Positions 8,306 through 16,866 are shown, counted from the stretch's first letter. The stretch: 64,000 nucleotides of DNA from Salinicola acroporae (GCF_003206615.1 NZ_PZJW01000002.1:357803-421802), one strand, 5' to 3'. Numbers and translations are program-made. The notes: generated by a model not told the origin, from the sequence alone.

Positions 8306-9361
8306 CTAGTTCGACGCGACAGGCGTAAAAGGTTGCGGGTACCTAGTCGCGTCCTGATGATCGATCATCCAACCGGGATACTCGGGAGGTAGCGCACTTA
8401 CGGCCTCAAGCCGGGCAAGCTCCTCCTCGGTGAGAACGACATCGACCGCGCCGAGATTATCTTCGAGCTGTCCGACTCGCTTGGCGCCGATAATGACACT
8501 GGTGACATGCGGCTTGGCGAGTAACCAGGCGAGCGCGGTCCGAGCGACCGAAATGCCCCGCGCGTCGGCGATCGCACGCATTTCGGCAACACACGGCCAG
8601 GCGCGATCAAGATTGACCGGGGGAAAATCGAAATGACTACGTCGTGAACCTTCTTCGGTGGGCGCCCCGGGGCCGAATTTTCCAGACAATAAACCGCCAG
8701 CCAGTGGCGACCAGACCAGCAGCCCCATTTGCTCCTCGGTCACGAGTGGCACCAGGTCACGTTCAACGTCACGCCCGGCGATCGAATAATAAGCCTGGAC
8801 CGTCTCGAAACGCGTGGCATGAAGTGCAGCACTCAACCCGAGCGCTTTACCGATCTTTCCAGCGCGCCAATTCGAGACGCCGACGTACCGAACCAGCCCC
8901 TGTCGGATGAGATCGTCGAGGGCATGCAGCGTTTCTTCGATTGGCGTGACAGGATCGCTGGCGTGAATCTGGTAAAGATCAATATGGTCCACCTGCAGCC
9001 GTTCCAGGCTTTGCTGCACCGAATCGATGATATGCCCGCGAGACGCCCCCTGTTGGTTGGGCTTCGGGCCCATCACACCGCCAGCCTTCGTCGCCAACAC
9101 GACGTCGCTACGGGGTACGCCGAGGTCTCTCAGCGCCTGCCCGACAACACGTTCAGATTGGCCAAAGGAGTAGATATCGGCGGTATCGATGAAGTTGACT
9201 CCCTCGGCCAGCGCGCGCTCGATCAACTGGTTCGCCTCGTTTTGCCTGACCGCACCGATCGACTTCCACATGCCGGCATCGGCGTTGCCGCCCAACGTCA
9301 TGGTGCCGAGGCACAGCTCGGATACATACAGGCCGGTGCGGCCCAGTTGCTTATACTTCAT
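8306..9361 (-). CDS. Aldo/keto reductase
   Basis: A 351-residue NADPH-dependent carbonyl reductase of the AKR superfamily. The catalytic tetrad is visible: Asp and Tyr in FIDTADIYSFGQSE, Lys in VLATKAG, and His in HIDLYQIHASD. The cofactor-binding end has VIIGAKRVGQLEDNL. The start at 9361 (MKYKQLGRTGLYVSE) fits the family; an upstream in-frame start at 9406 would add 15 residues with no homology look. GAGGG precedes the chosen ATG. The neighbours, a WrbA-like flavodoxin and a LysR regulator, suggest a role in electrophile or quinone detoxification. The exact aldehyde or ketone is unknown. Confidence 0.9.
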   Translation of the reverse strand: MKYKQLGRTGLYVSELCLGTMTLGGNADAGMWKSIGAVRQNEANQLIERALAEGVNFIDTADIYSFGQSERVVGQALRDLGVPRSDVVLATKAGGVMGPKPNQQGASRGHIIDSVQQSLERLQVDHIDLYQIHASDPVTPIEETLHALDDLIRQGLVRYVGVSNWRAGKIGKALGLSAALHATRFETVQAYYSIAGRDVERDLVPLVTEEQMGLLVWSPLAGGLLSGKFGPGAPTEEGSRRSHFDFPPVNLDRAWPCVAEMRAIADARGISVARTALAWLLAKPHVTSVIIGAKRVGQLEDNLGAVDVVLTEEELARLEAVSALPPEYPGWMIDHQDATRYPQPFTPVASN

Positions 9362-9485
9362 GATCTTTTCCCTCTGGATGGGCTGAACAAACACCCAAGA
9401 GCCCACTCTCTCTCTCGCAGCCCGCGCACTAGCCTTTTATGAAAAAAACCTGCGCTCGCCGACTTTTCAGACAGCGCCACGGATT

Positions 9486-10076
9486 TCAGTGGCTAGAGTA
9501 TTTTCCTGCCTTGAACTGCCCGGCGATCAGAGCGACGCGCGCGCCATAGCAGCGTGCCGTCTCGAGATCCCCAGGCGACATCTCTTGAGGTGACGCGTCG
9601 GCAGGCGTCTGCGCCATGGGCCCGATATAGGAGCCCATACGATTGAGATCATCTCGCTTCGAGGCCTTCACGTTGGCCGGTTTGATATCCATGCTGACCC
9701 AAATGCCGCCGTGCTGCCCGGCTAACAGAAAGAAGTATTCCAGCGTATTCAGCTTGTCGCCGTTGACACTGGCACTGTTAGTGAAGCCGCCGAAGATCTT
9801 GTTTTGCCACCGACCTTCGAACCACGGCTTCGATGAGGTATCCGCGAACTTCTTGAACTGCCAGCTTGGACCGCCCATATAGGTGGGGGAGCCAAACAAA
9901 ATCGCATCTGCCTCGGCCAGCGTATCCCAGGCTTTATCGTCGATGTTGCCGTCGGGATCGATCGCAACCAGCACGGCATCGGCGCCTTCAGCAATAGCTT
10001 TCGCCATACGCTCGGTATGTCCATAGCCAGAGTGGTAGACGACGACTGTGTTAGTCGATGGTGTTCGTTGCGTCAT
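9486..10076 (-). CDS. Flavodoxin-family (WrbA-like) NAD(P)H:quinone oxidoreductase
   Basis: A 196-residue FMN-binding protein. The phosphate-binding loop is YHSGYGHTERMAKAIAEG near the N-terminus, and a second FMN-contact segment is FGSPTYMGGPSWQFKKF. WrbA-like proteins reduce quinones by two electrons. Several ATGs are in frame (10112, 10091, 10076). GGAGAG lies 7 nt before the one at 10076, which is therefore chosen. It is divergent from the LysR gene at 10193 with 116 bp between them, and an aldo/keto reductase and DUF1330 gene follow on the same strand. Regulation by that LysR protein is likely by position. Confidence 0.88.
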   Translation of the reverse strand: MTQRTPSTNTVVVYHSGYGHTERMAKAIAEGADAVLVAIDPDGNIDDKAWDTLAEADAILFGSPTYMGGPSWQFKKFADTSSKPWFEGRWQNKIFGGFTNSASVNGDKLNTLEYFFLLAGQHGGIWVSMDIKPANVKASKRDDLNRMGSYIGPMAQTPADASPQEMSPGDLETARCYGARVALIAGQFKAGKYSSH

Positions 10077-10192
10077 GTCGGCTCTCTCCATTTCATCGTC
10101 CTTCAGGGACAATATGGAAAATGAATTTACTGTGTCGCCACGGAGTTATAAATTACGCGGAATAGAACGCACTGTTACACTTTTGGTGAACA

Positions 10193-11098
10193 ATGAAGAA
10201 TCTCGACGCCCTTTTGATCTTTTCCCGTGTCGCCGAAATGACGAGCTTCACTCGTGCCGCCGAGAGCCTGGGTATTCAAAAGGGGCGTGTTTCAACGGCG
10301 ATTCGTGAACTCGAGCGGGATGTCGGCGCGACTCTCCTGCATCGGACCACGCGGCGGGTCCAACTGACTGAAGAGGGACGCGCCTTCTATTCACGTGCAC
10401 GCGACCTGCTGGCCGAAGTACAAGAATTACAGTCAATGTTCGCAGATCAAGCGGGGCTTCTACGGGGGAGACTGCGGGTCGACATGCCAACCGAATTGGC
10501 GCAAAGCGTCGTGATACCCGCATTACCTCAACTGATGGAAACGCACCCCGAGTTGGAACTGGAACTTTCCAGCACGGACCGGCGTGTCGATCTCGTCGAG
10601 GAAGGATTCGATTGCGTGATCCGCCTGGGCCCGATCATCGATGAGACGCTGGTGGCTCGGCCACTTGGCAAGCTGCGCATGATCAATGCTGCGAGCCCTG
10701 GCTATCTCGCGGACTACGGCATGCCAAACACGCTCGATGACCTGCAAAGCCAGGGTCATCGGATGATTCACTATACCCAAACGCTCGGTACCCGGCTTGC
10801 CGGATGGGAATATCCGGACGGCTCCAGCTATGCGACGCTTACGCTGCCAAGCGCGATACACGTCAATAGTGTGCAGACCTATCACGCGGCTGGACTGGCG
10901 GGGATGGGATTGATCCAGGCGGGATATTTGTCGCTCGCGCATCACATCCAACGGGGTGCGCTAATAGAGGTTCTGCCAGATCTGCGCCCCGAGCCTCTCG
11001 CCGCGTCGCTCGTCGTGGCCCATCGGCGTAATCTGTCGCAGCGCGTCAGAGTCTTCATGCATTGGATCGAGACAGTGCTGAAACCCTACTTCGATTGA
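10193..11098 (+). CDS. LysR-family transcriptional regulator
   Basis: A 301-residue regulator: N-terminal winged helix at residues about 3-62 (FTRAAESLGIQKGRVSTAIR, then LLHRTTRRVQLTEEG), with the effector-binding domain following. The sequence places it in the CrgA-type branch (RGRLRVDMPTE, then FDCVIRLGP). It is transcribed away from the flavodoxin / aldo-keto reductase / DUF1330 group, the usual arrangement for a LysR protein and its targets. The start ATG has only a weak ribosome-binding site (GGTGA, 5 nt). The inducer is unknown; a quinone or aldehyde would fit the neighbours. Confidence 0.9.
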   Translation: MKNLDALLIFSRVAEMTSFTRAAESLGIQKGRVSTAIRELERDVGATLLHRTTRRVQLTEEGRAFYSRARDLLAEVQELQSMFADQAGLLRGRLRVDMPTELAQSVVIPALPQLMETHPELELELSSTDRRVDLVEEGFDCVIRLGPIIDETLVARPLGKLRMINAASPGYLADYGMPNTLDDLQSQGHRMIHYTQTLGTRLAGWEYPDGSSYATLTLPSAIHVNSVQTYHAAGLAGMGLIQAGYLSLAHHIQRGALIEVLPDLRPEPLAASLVVAHRRNLSQRVRVFMHWIETVLKPYFD

Positions 11099-11168
11099 CC
11101 GCCAGCTATCGTGACCCAACCAGCAGTAACATATCGACGCCGATCACTCTCATGACAAGGCCAACTTC

Positions 11169-11549
11169 ATGAGCGACCTTCGCGGCGACACCATCCCCCG
11201 CCCCAGCGCAGAGATGCGCCGGATCATGTTCGATACGCCGTGGGACGGCGCCTATCGCTTCAACGAGCCGCTGCTGGAGACGTTGCTGGCTTCGCCGGCC
11301 CTGGCCGACGGCGACGTGATCCTCTCGATGCTGTTTCTTTCGCCGGGCCGAGACGCCGGTGAAGGCGGCGATATCGCCGAGATCTGCGCCCAGGCGATGT
11401 CTCGCGCCCCTGGCCTGAACGTCGTGACGACCCGGCTGGTGGGCGAGAACGATGCCATCCTGGAACTCCTCGCCACCCGCCTGCAGCAGGCGCTGGCCGG
11501 TGGGCCGCTATTGATGGAACTGCCGGCGATCAGCACAAAGGACGACTGA
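11169..11549 (+). pseudogene. Chimeric ORF: LtaE-like N-terminus fused in frame to CbiX-like C-terminus
   Basis: A 126-codon open frame. Residues 1-23 (from MSDLRGDT through FDTPW) match the start of L-threonine aldolase, whose intact gene begins at 14392. Similarity to that gene extends about 15 nt upstream of the ATG (AAGGCCAA in both). From residue 27 (AYRFNEPLLE) to about 118 it matches the C-terminal third of the CbiX-like protein at 7003, at roughly 90% DNA identity over about 270 bp. Both parts stay in frame. The metal-site His of the CbiX part is replaced by Asp (GRDAGEGGDI). It cannot be an active aldolase (no lysine domain) or chelatase. It is best read as a recombination relic; expression as a small protein is possible but unproven. 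Confidence 0.8.
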
Positions 11550-11589
11550 CCCGCACCTCGGCTGGGGAAGGAGTGTTTGCCGCAGTTCT

Positions 11590-11709
11590 CTACTTCATCG
11601 CCGCCAACACGCGCTCGAACTCCTCCCGCTAGGCCTTGGCATATTGCGCCGGATCGGTGGGGAACCGCCCTAGCTCTACCGCGAAATCGAAGAAGCGCCG
11701 AGCCGGTAG
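11590..11709 (-). pseudogene. Degenerate 3' fragment of the hypothetical gene found intact at 13576-13920
   Basis: On the minus strand this reads LPARRFFDFAVELGRFPTD, PAQYAKA, a TAG stop, then REEFERVLAAMK and a stop. It aligns with the last 40 residues of the intact gene (LPAQGFFDLAVDLGRFPAE ... WRQEVERVLVAMA); the TAG sits at the intact copy's conserved tryptophan codon (TGG). Upstream similarity ends abruptly. Together with the chimeric ORF 40 bp to the left it forms a mosaic scar of three local genes. It is not translated as a functional protein. Confidence 0.8.
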
Positions 11710-11779
11710 TGTTTTTGCGAGTCATTGGATGGCGCCCGATGTAAGCATCCAACTTTTGTCCGTAAGCAGTCCAAGGTCG

Positions 11780-12721
11780 TCACTGACCCTGATCCTGTGA
11801 CGACTGATCTGATTTCGCTTCTAGCGGCTTTATGTCATTGGCGTACCGCGTCGGCGGCGTGCCAACGTGGCGCGTGAAGGCAACGCTGAAGGTGCTCGCC
11901 GAACTGTAGCCAACCCGCTCGGCAACATCGGCGATACGACTCTGATCGTTTCTCAACATTCGCTTGGCCAGCGCCATGCGCCAGGCGAGCAGATACGCCA
12001 TCGGCGCAAGGCCGACCGTCTGCTTGAAGCGCTCGAAGAAAGCCGACCGTGACAACGCCGCCTGCCGCGCCAATTCTGCCACCGTCCACGCGTGTGTCGG
12101 CTCGGCGTGCATGGCGCGTATCGCGTTCGCCAGGCGATTATCGGCGAGCCCGAGCACCAGGCCGGGCGAGGCCGCTGTTTCTCCGGTGACTCGCAGCGCT
12201 TCGATCATCAATACTTCCAGCAGCCGCGACAGCACCATATCGCGCGCCGGCCGATCGGCGCGCGACTCTTCGCTGACAAGCTTGACCAGCATCGCCAGTC
12301 GCCGCTGATCGCGAATATGCACGCGTTGCGGCAACAGCGAGACCAGCAACGCCGCGTCGGGCGATTCGAAATGACAATGGCCGATCAGCATGCGCACATC
12401 GGGCGCCGCATCCGCCGCGCCGAGCCGGAATACGCCGTCGCCGATGGCGACCGGCCAGTTCTCGACATCGAGTGGCGGTGGCGGATGACTGGACGCGACG
12501 ATGTCCTGCGCCGATGGGGCCAGCAGGAAATCACCGGCAGTGAGATGGATCGGTTCCCCGGCACCGGGGGAGGAGAGGCACTCGCCTTCCAGCACGACGC
12601 AATAGAACAAGTCGCCCGGATCACTGCGGCGCACGCGCCAAGGCCCGCAACCGACGATCAGCTTGGAAAACCGCATGCTGGGCTGCAGCAGGGAAACCAC
12701 CTCGGCCAACGGATCGATCAT
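11780..12721 (-). CDS. AraC-family transcriptional regulator with cupin sensor domain
   Basis: A 313-residue protein: an N-terminal cupin-type domain (residues about 1-190; GDLFYCVVLEGEC, AGDFLLAPSAQD) followed by two helix-turn-helix units of the AraC type (about 205-300; TVAELARQAALSRSAFFERF and IADVAERVGYSSASTFSVAF). It is close to the AraC/cupin_6 subfamily often found divergent to an oxidoreductase. Here the divergent gene is a short-chain dehydrogenase starting 100 bp away, which is its likely target. The ATG at 12721 has GAGAG with a 7-nt spacer. Confidence 0.9.
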   Translation of the reverse strand: MIDPLAEVVSLLQPSMRFSKLIVGCGPWRVRRSDPGDLFYCVVLEGECLSSPGAGEPIHLTAGDFLLAPSAQDIVASSHPPPPLDVENWPVAIGDGVFRLGAADAAPDVRMLIGHCHFESPDAALLVSLLPQRVHIRDQRRLAMLVKLVSEESRADRPARDMVLSRLLEVLMIEALRVTGETAASPGLVLGLADNRLANAIRAMHAEPTHAWTVAELARQAALSRSAFFERFKQTVGLAPMAYLLAWRMALAKRMLRNDQSRIADVAERVGYSSASTFSVAFTRHVGTPPTRYANDIKPLEAKSDQSSQDQGQ

Positions 12722-12821
12722 GATCGGACTCTCGCCAATGAAATTTGGATTATGGATTGTAGTGAGTGCGGTCAGTGACGCCTATCGTGTGTGGCTCAAT
12801 GTTCGGATCAAAGGAGTTCCC

Positions 12822-13586
12822 ATGAAGACGGTTCTGATCACGGGTTGTTCGTCCGGTTTCGGCTTGGAGATCGCGCGGTATTTTCTCGAGCGCGACTGGC
12901 ATGTCATCGCCACCATGCGCACGCCGCGCGCGGATGTATTACCGACCTCCGATCGTCTACGCGTGCTTGCACTCGACGTGACCGATCCCGCCAGCATAGC
13001 CGCGGCCGTCGACGCCGCCGGCCCGATCGACGTACTGGTCAACAATGCCGGCGTGGGCGCGGCCGCACCGTTCGAGCTCACCGACCCGGACCTGGCACGT
13101 GCGCTGTTCGAGACCAACACCATCGGTACCATGGCGATGACCCAAGCCTTCCTGCCGCAATTTCGTGCTCGGGGCGCCGGCACCATCATCAATGTGACCT
13201 CGAGCGTCACGCTCAAGGCATTGCCGCTGCTATCGATGTATACGGCCAGCAAGGCCGCGGTGAATGCGTTCTCGGCGTCATTGGCTATCGAACTTGCACC
13301 GTTCGGCATCGGTGTGCGCGTGGTGCTGCCGGGCCGTTCGCCCGAGACGCAGTTCGGTGACAACGCGCATCGTCACGGGCTGGAGAGTGCTGACTACGCG
13401 GATCTGATTCAGCAGACGATCGCCCGGATCAGCGACGAATCGGGCCCGGTCACCTATGCGCGGGATGTAGCCGAGGCGGTCTGGCGTGCGGCAACCGATC
13501 CGGCCGCGCCGATGCGCATTCCCGCAGGTGCAGACGCCCTTGAATGGGCGCGGGAAGCTGGCCTCCCAACGACTCCTACGCCATAG
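12822..13586 (+). CDS. Short-chain dehydrogenase/reductase (SDR)
   Basis: A 254-residue classical SDR. The nucleotide-binding motif is ITGCSSGFGLEIA at residues about 6-18, VLVNNAG is near 80, the catalytic serine lies in NVTSSVT, and the Tyr-Lys pair is YTASKAA. The start at 12822 has AAGGAG with a 5-nt spacer; longer upstream in-frame starts would overlap the AraC gene. The final residues run 11 bp into the convergent hypothetical gene at 13576. It is most likely regulated by the divergent AraC protein. The substrate is unknown. Confidence 0.9.
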   Translation: MKTVLITGCSSGFGLEIARYFLERDWHVIATMRTPRADVLPTSDRLRVLALDVTDPASIAAAVDAAGPIDVLVNNAGVGAAAPFELTDPDLARALFETNTIGTMAMTQAFLPQFRARGAGTIINVTSSVTLKALPLLSMYTASKAAVNAFSASLAIELAPFGIGVRVVLPGRSPETQFGDNAHRHGLESADYADLIQQTIARISDESGPVTYARDVAEAVWRAATDPAAPMRIPAGADALEWAREAGLPTTPTP

Positions 13587-13920
13587 CCACCAGCACGCGC
13601 TCGACCTCCTGCCGCCAGACCTCGGCCTGCCGTGACGGCTCGGCGGGAAATCGCCCCAGATCCACCGCGAGATCGAAGAAACCCTGCGCCGGGAGCCCTT
13701 CCCCACGGCGGCTGACGACCATTGCGGCGATAAAGGGCCGGCCATGCTGGGCATCCTCGCGCATCGTGCTCTCCAGTGCCTGGGCGACACGCTGGATGGT
13801 GCGCGGCGGTTGCAGGGCCAATGCCTCGGCGAGTTGCTGGTAGGTCAGCGGCAGAGTCTGGCGAGGCGCCGTCTCTAGCAGCTGGCGAACCTGCGCGGGC
13901 AGGAGTTGAGCGTCGGTCAT
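13576..13920 (-). CDS. Conserved hypothetical protein with a GLPAxGFF motif
   Basis: A 114-residue soluble protein of no family I can name. The N-terminal half (PLTYQQLAEALALQPPRTIQ) looks like a winged-helix or helix-turn-helix segment; the second half carries GRPFIAAMVVSRRGEGLPA and GFFDLAVDLGRFP. The start at 13920 lies 5 bp after the stop of the YciI gene, so the pair is cotranscribed. A broken 3' copy exists at 11590-11709, which shows that the conserved part of the family includes the LPAxxFFDxAxxLGRFP block. The function is unknown; a small DNA-binding protein is possible. Confidence 0.7.
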   Translation of the reverse strand: MTDAQLLPAQVRQLLETAPRQTLPLTYQQLAEALALQPPRTIQRVAQALESTMREDAQHGRPFIAAMVVSRRGEGLPAQGFFDLAVDLGRFPAEPSRQAEVWRQEVERVLVAMA

Positions 13921-13925
13921 GGTTC

Positions 13926-14222
13926 TCAGGCGTTCGGATCGAAGAGTTTCACTTCGCGAATGTCGACGCGCTCCCACACCCGCCCGGTCATATAGGGCTC
14001 GCTCTCGAGCCAGGCATCCAACGCCTGCCGGTCGCTGAAGCAGAAGTGGGCATTGGAGCCGATCATCCTGCCTTCATCATTCAGGATCGCACCGCCGCTG
14101 AGAAACTTTCCCTGTTTGGCCAGTTCACGAACCCCTGCCAGATGCGCATCGCGACTGGCCAGCCGGCGATCGAGCGCCTCGGCGTCGGTATAGTCATAGG
14201 CCACCACGGCGTACTGTTTCAT
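13926..14222 (-). CDS. YciI-family protein
   Basis: A 98-residue dimeric alpha-beta barrel protein of the YciI family. Key features are the start MKQYAVVAYDYTDAEALDRR, the conserved His in RDAHLAGVRELAKQGK, and SGGAILNDEGRMIGS. Family members resemble muconolactone isomerase-like folds and are thought to bind small molecules; no activity is established here. It is the first gene of a two-gene unit with the hypothetical at 13576, and is divergent from ltaE. Confidence 0.88.
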   Translation of the reverse strand: MKQYAVVAYDYTDAEALDRRLASRDAHLAGVRELAKQGKFLSGGAILNDEGRMIGSNAHFCFSDRQALDAWLESEPYMTGRVWERVDIREVKLFDPNA

Positions 14223-14391
14223 GCGCCTCTCCTGTCGTTTAGACGTTCTCGAAGATGATCTGCATCATGCGTCAGCCCTCCTGACGAGACAAATCGGCAC
14301 TGGCGATGACAATCCTGGGTTCCGCAACGCGCCATCATTGCCGCTACAATCCTTCAACCACTCAAGTCCCCCGCGCAAAAGGCCAAATGCC

Positions 14392-15405
14392 ATGATCGAT
14401 CTCCGCAGCGATACCGTCACCCGCCCCAGCGAGGCGATGCGCCAGGTGATGTTCGACGCCCCGCTGGGTGACGACGTCTGGGGCGACGACCCGAGCGTGG
14501 CGCGCCTGGAAGCCTATACTGCCGAGCGCACCGGCAAGGCGGCAGCACTGTTCTTCCCTTCCGGCACCCAGAGCAATCTGGTGGCGCTGTTGAGCCACTG
14601 CCAGCGCGGCGACGAGTACATCGTCGGCCAGCAGGCTCACACCTATCGCATGGAGGGCGGTGGCGCCGCGGTGCTGGGCGGTATCCAGCCGCAGCCGATC
14701 GAGAACGAGGCCGATGGCACCTTGCCGCTGAAGAAGATCGAGGCCGCCGTCAAACCGATCGATCCACACTTCGCGCGCACGCGCCTGCTGACGCTGGAGA
14801 ACACCTTCCACGGCCAGGTCCTGGACGCCGGCTATGTCGAAGCGGCCACGTCCCTGGCCAGGCGCTTCGGCCTGGCGACTCACTTGGACGGGGCGCGAAT
14901 CGGCAATGCGGCGGCGGCGACCGGTGCCAGCCTGAAATCGCTGTGCTCGCCCTTCGATACGATCTCGATCTGCTGCTCGAAAGGGTTGGGGGCTCCGGCG
15001 GGATCGGTACTGGTCGGGGCTGCCGATTTCATCGAGACGGCGCGGCGCTGGCGCAAGGTGGTCGGCGGCGGCATGCGTCAGGTCGGCATGCTGGCGGCGG
15101 CGTGCGAATACGCGCTGGCGCATCAGCTCGCGCCGCTGGTGGAAGACCACGCCAAGGCCGAGCGTCTGGCGGCGGGCCTGGCGGAGATCGACGGCATCAC
15201 GGTGACCGCACAGGCCACCAACATGGTGTTCGTCGAATTCACTCGCGCGGCGCTCGACCCGGCCGACCTGCACGCCTGGCTGAAAGCGCGCGACATTCTG
15301 GTCGGCGCGCTCTACGCGCCGCGCTTCGTCACCCACCGCGATGTCTCGATGGCCGATATCGACCGCGTCGTCGACGTGGTTGGCGAGTATTTCAGACGCG
15401 GCTGA
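14392..15405 (+). CDS. ltaE: Low-specificity L-threonine aldolase
   Basis: A 337-residue fold-type I PLP enzyme that cleaves L-threonine or L-allo-threonine to glycine and acetaldehyde in the cytosol. The N-terminus MIDLRSDTVTRPSEAM and the GDDVWGDDPSV loop are diagnostic. The Schiff-base lysine is in CCSKGLGAPAGSVLVG (about residue 200). The length is normal. The start at 14392 is fixed by homology; the reading frame is open upstream to 14221 but that part overlaps the YciI promoter region. A partial, diverged copy of its first 23 codons sits in the chimeric ORF at 11169. Confidence 0.93.
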   Translation: MIDLRSDTVTRPSEAMRQVMFDAPLGDDVWGDDPSVARLEAYTAERTGKAAALFFPSGTQSNLVALLSHCQRGDEYIVGQQAHTYRMEGGGAAVLGGIQPQPIENEADGTLPLKKIEAAVKPIDPHFARTRLLTLENTFHGQVLDAGYVEAATSLARRFGLATHLDGARIGNAAAATGASLKSLCSPFDTISICCSKGLGAPAGSVLVGAADFIETARRWRKVVGGGMRQVGMLAAACEYALAHQLAPLVEDHAKAERLAAGLAEIDGITVTAQATNMVFVEFTRAALDPADLHAWLKARDILVGALYAPRFVTHRDVSMADIDRVVDVVGEYFRRG

Positions 15406-15415
15406 GGCGGTTCGC

Positions 15416-15856
15416 TCAGTTGAGCTGAGTCGACGAGGAGGAGCTGGGGCGAGTCGGTGTCGACGGCGAGCTGGCGCCGCCGCCGGGGGCATCCTGAGCG
15501 CCGCCATCGCCGGCCGGGGCACTGGGGTCGCAGTTCCGCCGCGCGGTGGAGAGGGTCGAGCCGCCATCGTTGCCGTGGCAGATCGAGCCGCCACCGCTGG
15601 GCCGCTGTTCTCGCGTTTCCCGCGGATAGGTCAGTCCGGGGCTGACGTGGACATCCAGGCGCTTGGGCACGTAGTCGGCGCGTCCGTCACGGTCGTTGTC
15701 CGGCAGCCTGACGCGGTGGCCGGTCTGGGGATCGACGACGGAGACGCCATCGGCGACGACGGGAGCGCTGACCAGCGTCGCGCTGGCCACGATCAGCGCG
15801 AGACAGGTCGCGATCAGCGTGTTGCGGCGCTTGGCGGGCGTGAAGAGCGTGCGCAT
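15416..15856 (-). CDS. Small secreted hypothetical protein
   Basis: A 146-residue protein with a clear Sec signal: basic start MRTLFTPAKRRNTL, a hydrophobic stretch (IATCLALIVASATL), and a likely cleavage after APVVA. The mature part has a short DNDRDGRADYVP segment that could be a single calcium-binding (dockerin or thrombospondin-3-like) loop, two cysteines, and a low-complexity Ser/Pro/Gly tail. GGAGGT precedes the ATG with a 5-nt spacer, supporting this start. It converges on ltaE with 10 bp between the stops. No function can be assigned. Confidence 0.75.
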   Translation of the reverse strand: MRTLFTPAKRRNTLIATCLALIVASATLVSAPVVADGVSVVDPQTGHRVRLPDNDRDGRADYVPKRLDVHVSPGLTYPRETREQRPSGGGSICHGNDGGSTLSTARRNCDPSAPAGDGGAQDAPGGGASSPSTPTRPSSSSSTQLN

Positions 15857-15924
15857 GGTCCACCTCCGGTGAGAATCTGCTGCGTCAGCATAGTGTAGCG
15901 CCCGCCGCGATTCCGGGCGCGGAT

Positions 15925-16800
15925 TCACGGCGGGGACTCGCTGGTCTGGGAGAGCCACTCCCACAGCGCCGCCGCCGCCGGCCGCAGCTGCCGACGGCTG
16001 GGCCGGACCAGCCAGAAGGCTTCGTCGGTCGGCATGTCGAGTTCGAACGGTGCCACCAGATCGCGGCTGGCCTCGAGCAGGCGGCGATGCGACAGCGCGA
16101 TACCGCCGCCGTAGGAGGCCAGGGCCAGCGTGGTCACGTGGGTATCGCAGATCATCGCCTGGCACCGGTGCTCGAGGCCGGCGAACCCCGCTTCCACCAG
16201 CCAGCGCGGCCAGCCGGCGGCGAATCCCGCCGCGTGCAGCAGCGTCTTGCCGGCGAGATCCTCGGGCGTCTCCAGTTCCGCCGCCAGCGCGGCCGAGCAG
16301 ACCGGCAGCAACCGCTCTTCGCCCAGGCACTCCGCCGTCACGTCGTTCCAGTCGCCATGGCCGTAGCGAATCTCCAGATCCGCCCCTTCGGCGCCGAAAT
16401 CGTCCGCCCAGATCGCACTGACCAGGCGCAGGGTGATCTCTGGGTGCATCCGCTGGAAGTGGATCAGCCTCGGCGCCAGCCAGGTCTGCTGCATGGCCGG
16501 CGTGGCGCGCAGCGTGACTGGTGCCCCCGGACTGGGACCGAAGACTTCCGAAGTGCCTTCGGCAAGACGGGTGAAGGCACCCTGCACGCTGGGCAACCAC
16601 GCCTGTCCGGCGGGGGTCAGCGCCAGGCTGCGGGGATAGCGCACGAACAGCGACTGCCCGACGCGATCCTCCAGCAGCCGGATGCGCTGGCTGATCGCCG
16701 ACTGGGTGACACCGAGCTCCCGCCCCGCCTCGGTGAAGCTCAGCGTTCGCGCTGCCGCCTCGAACGCCTGCAACCACAGTACCGGGGGAAGTTCGGACAT
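15925..16800 (-). CDS. LysR-family regulator, GcvA-like
   Basis: A 291-residue regulator with the GcvA-type N-terminus LQAFEAAARTLSFTEAGREL, then GVTQSAISQRIRLLED, and the effector domain after residue about 90. The start at 16800 has AGGAA close upstream; the longer in-frame extension to 16971 would cover the whole promoter region. It is divergent from the gamma-butyrobetaine dioxygenase gene across 218 bp that contain an inverted repeat (16867-16894). It is the likely regulator of the carnitine-type module that follows; the effector might be gamma-butyrobetaine or carnitine, by inference. Confidence 0.9.
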   Translation of the reverse strand: MSELPPVLWLQAFEAAARTLSFTEAGRELGVTQSAISQRIRLLEDRVGQSLFVRYPRSLALTPAGQAWLPSVQGAFTRLAEGTSEVFGPSPGAPVTLRATPAMQQTWLAPRLIHFQRMHPEITLRLVSAIWADDFGAEGADLEIRYGHGDWNDVTAECLGEERLLPVCSAALAAELETPEDLAGKTLLHAAGFAAGWPRWLVEAGFAGLEHRCQAMICDTHVTTLALASYGGGIALSHRRLLEASRDLVAPFELDMPTDEAFWLVRPSRRQLRPAAAALWEWLSQTSESPP

Positions 16801-16866
16801 CTCGTTTCCTGAAAGCGTCTTGCGGAAGGGGGCTGGCTGCAATCGCGTTACCGAAATCAGCCGTTG

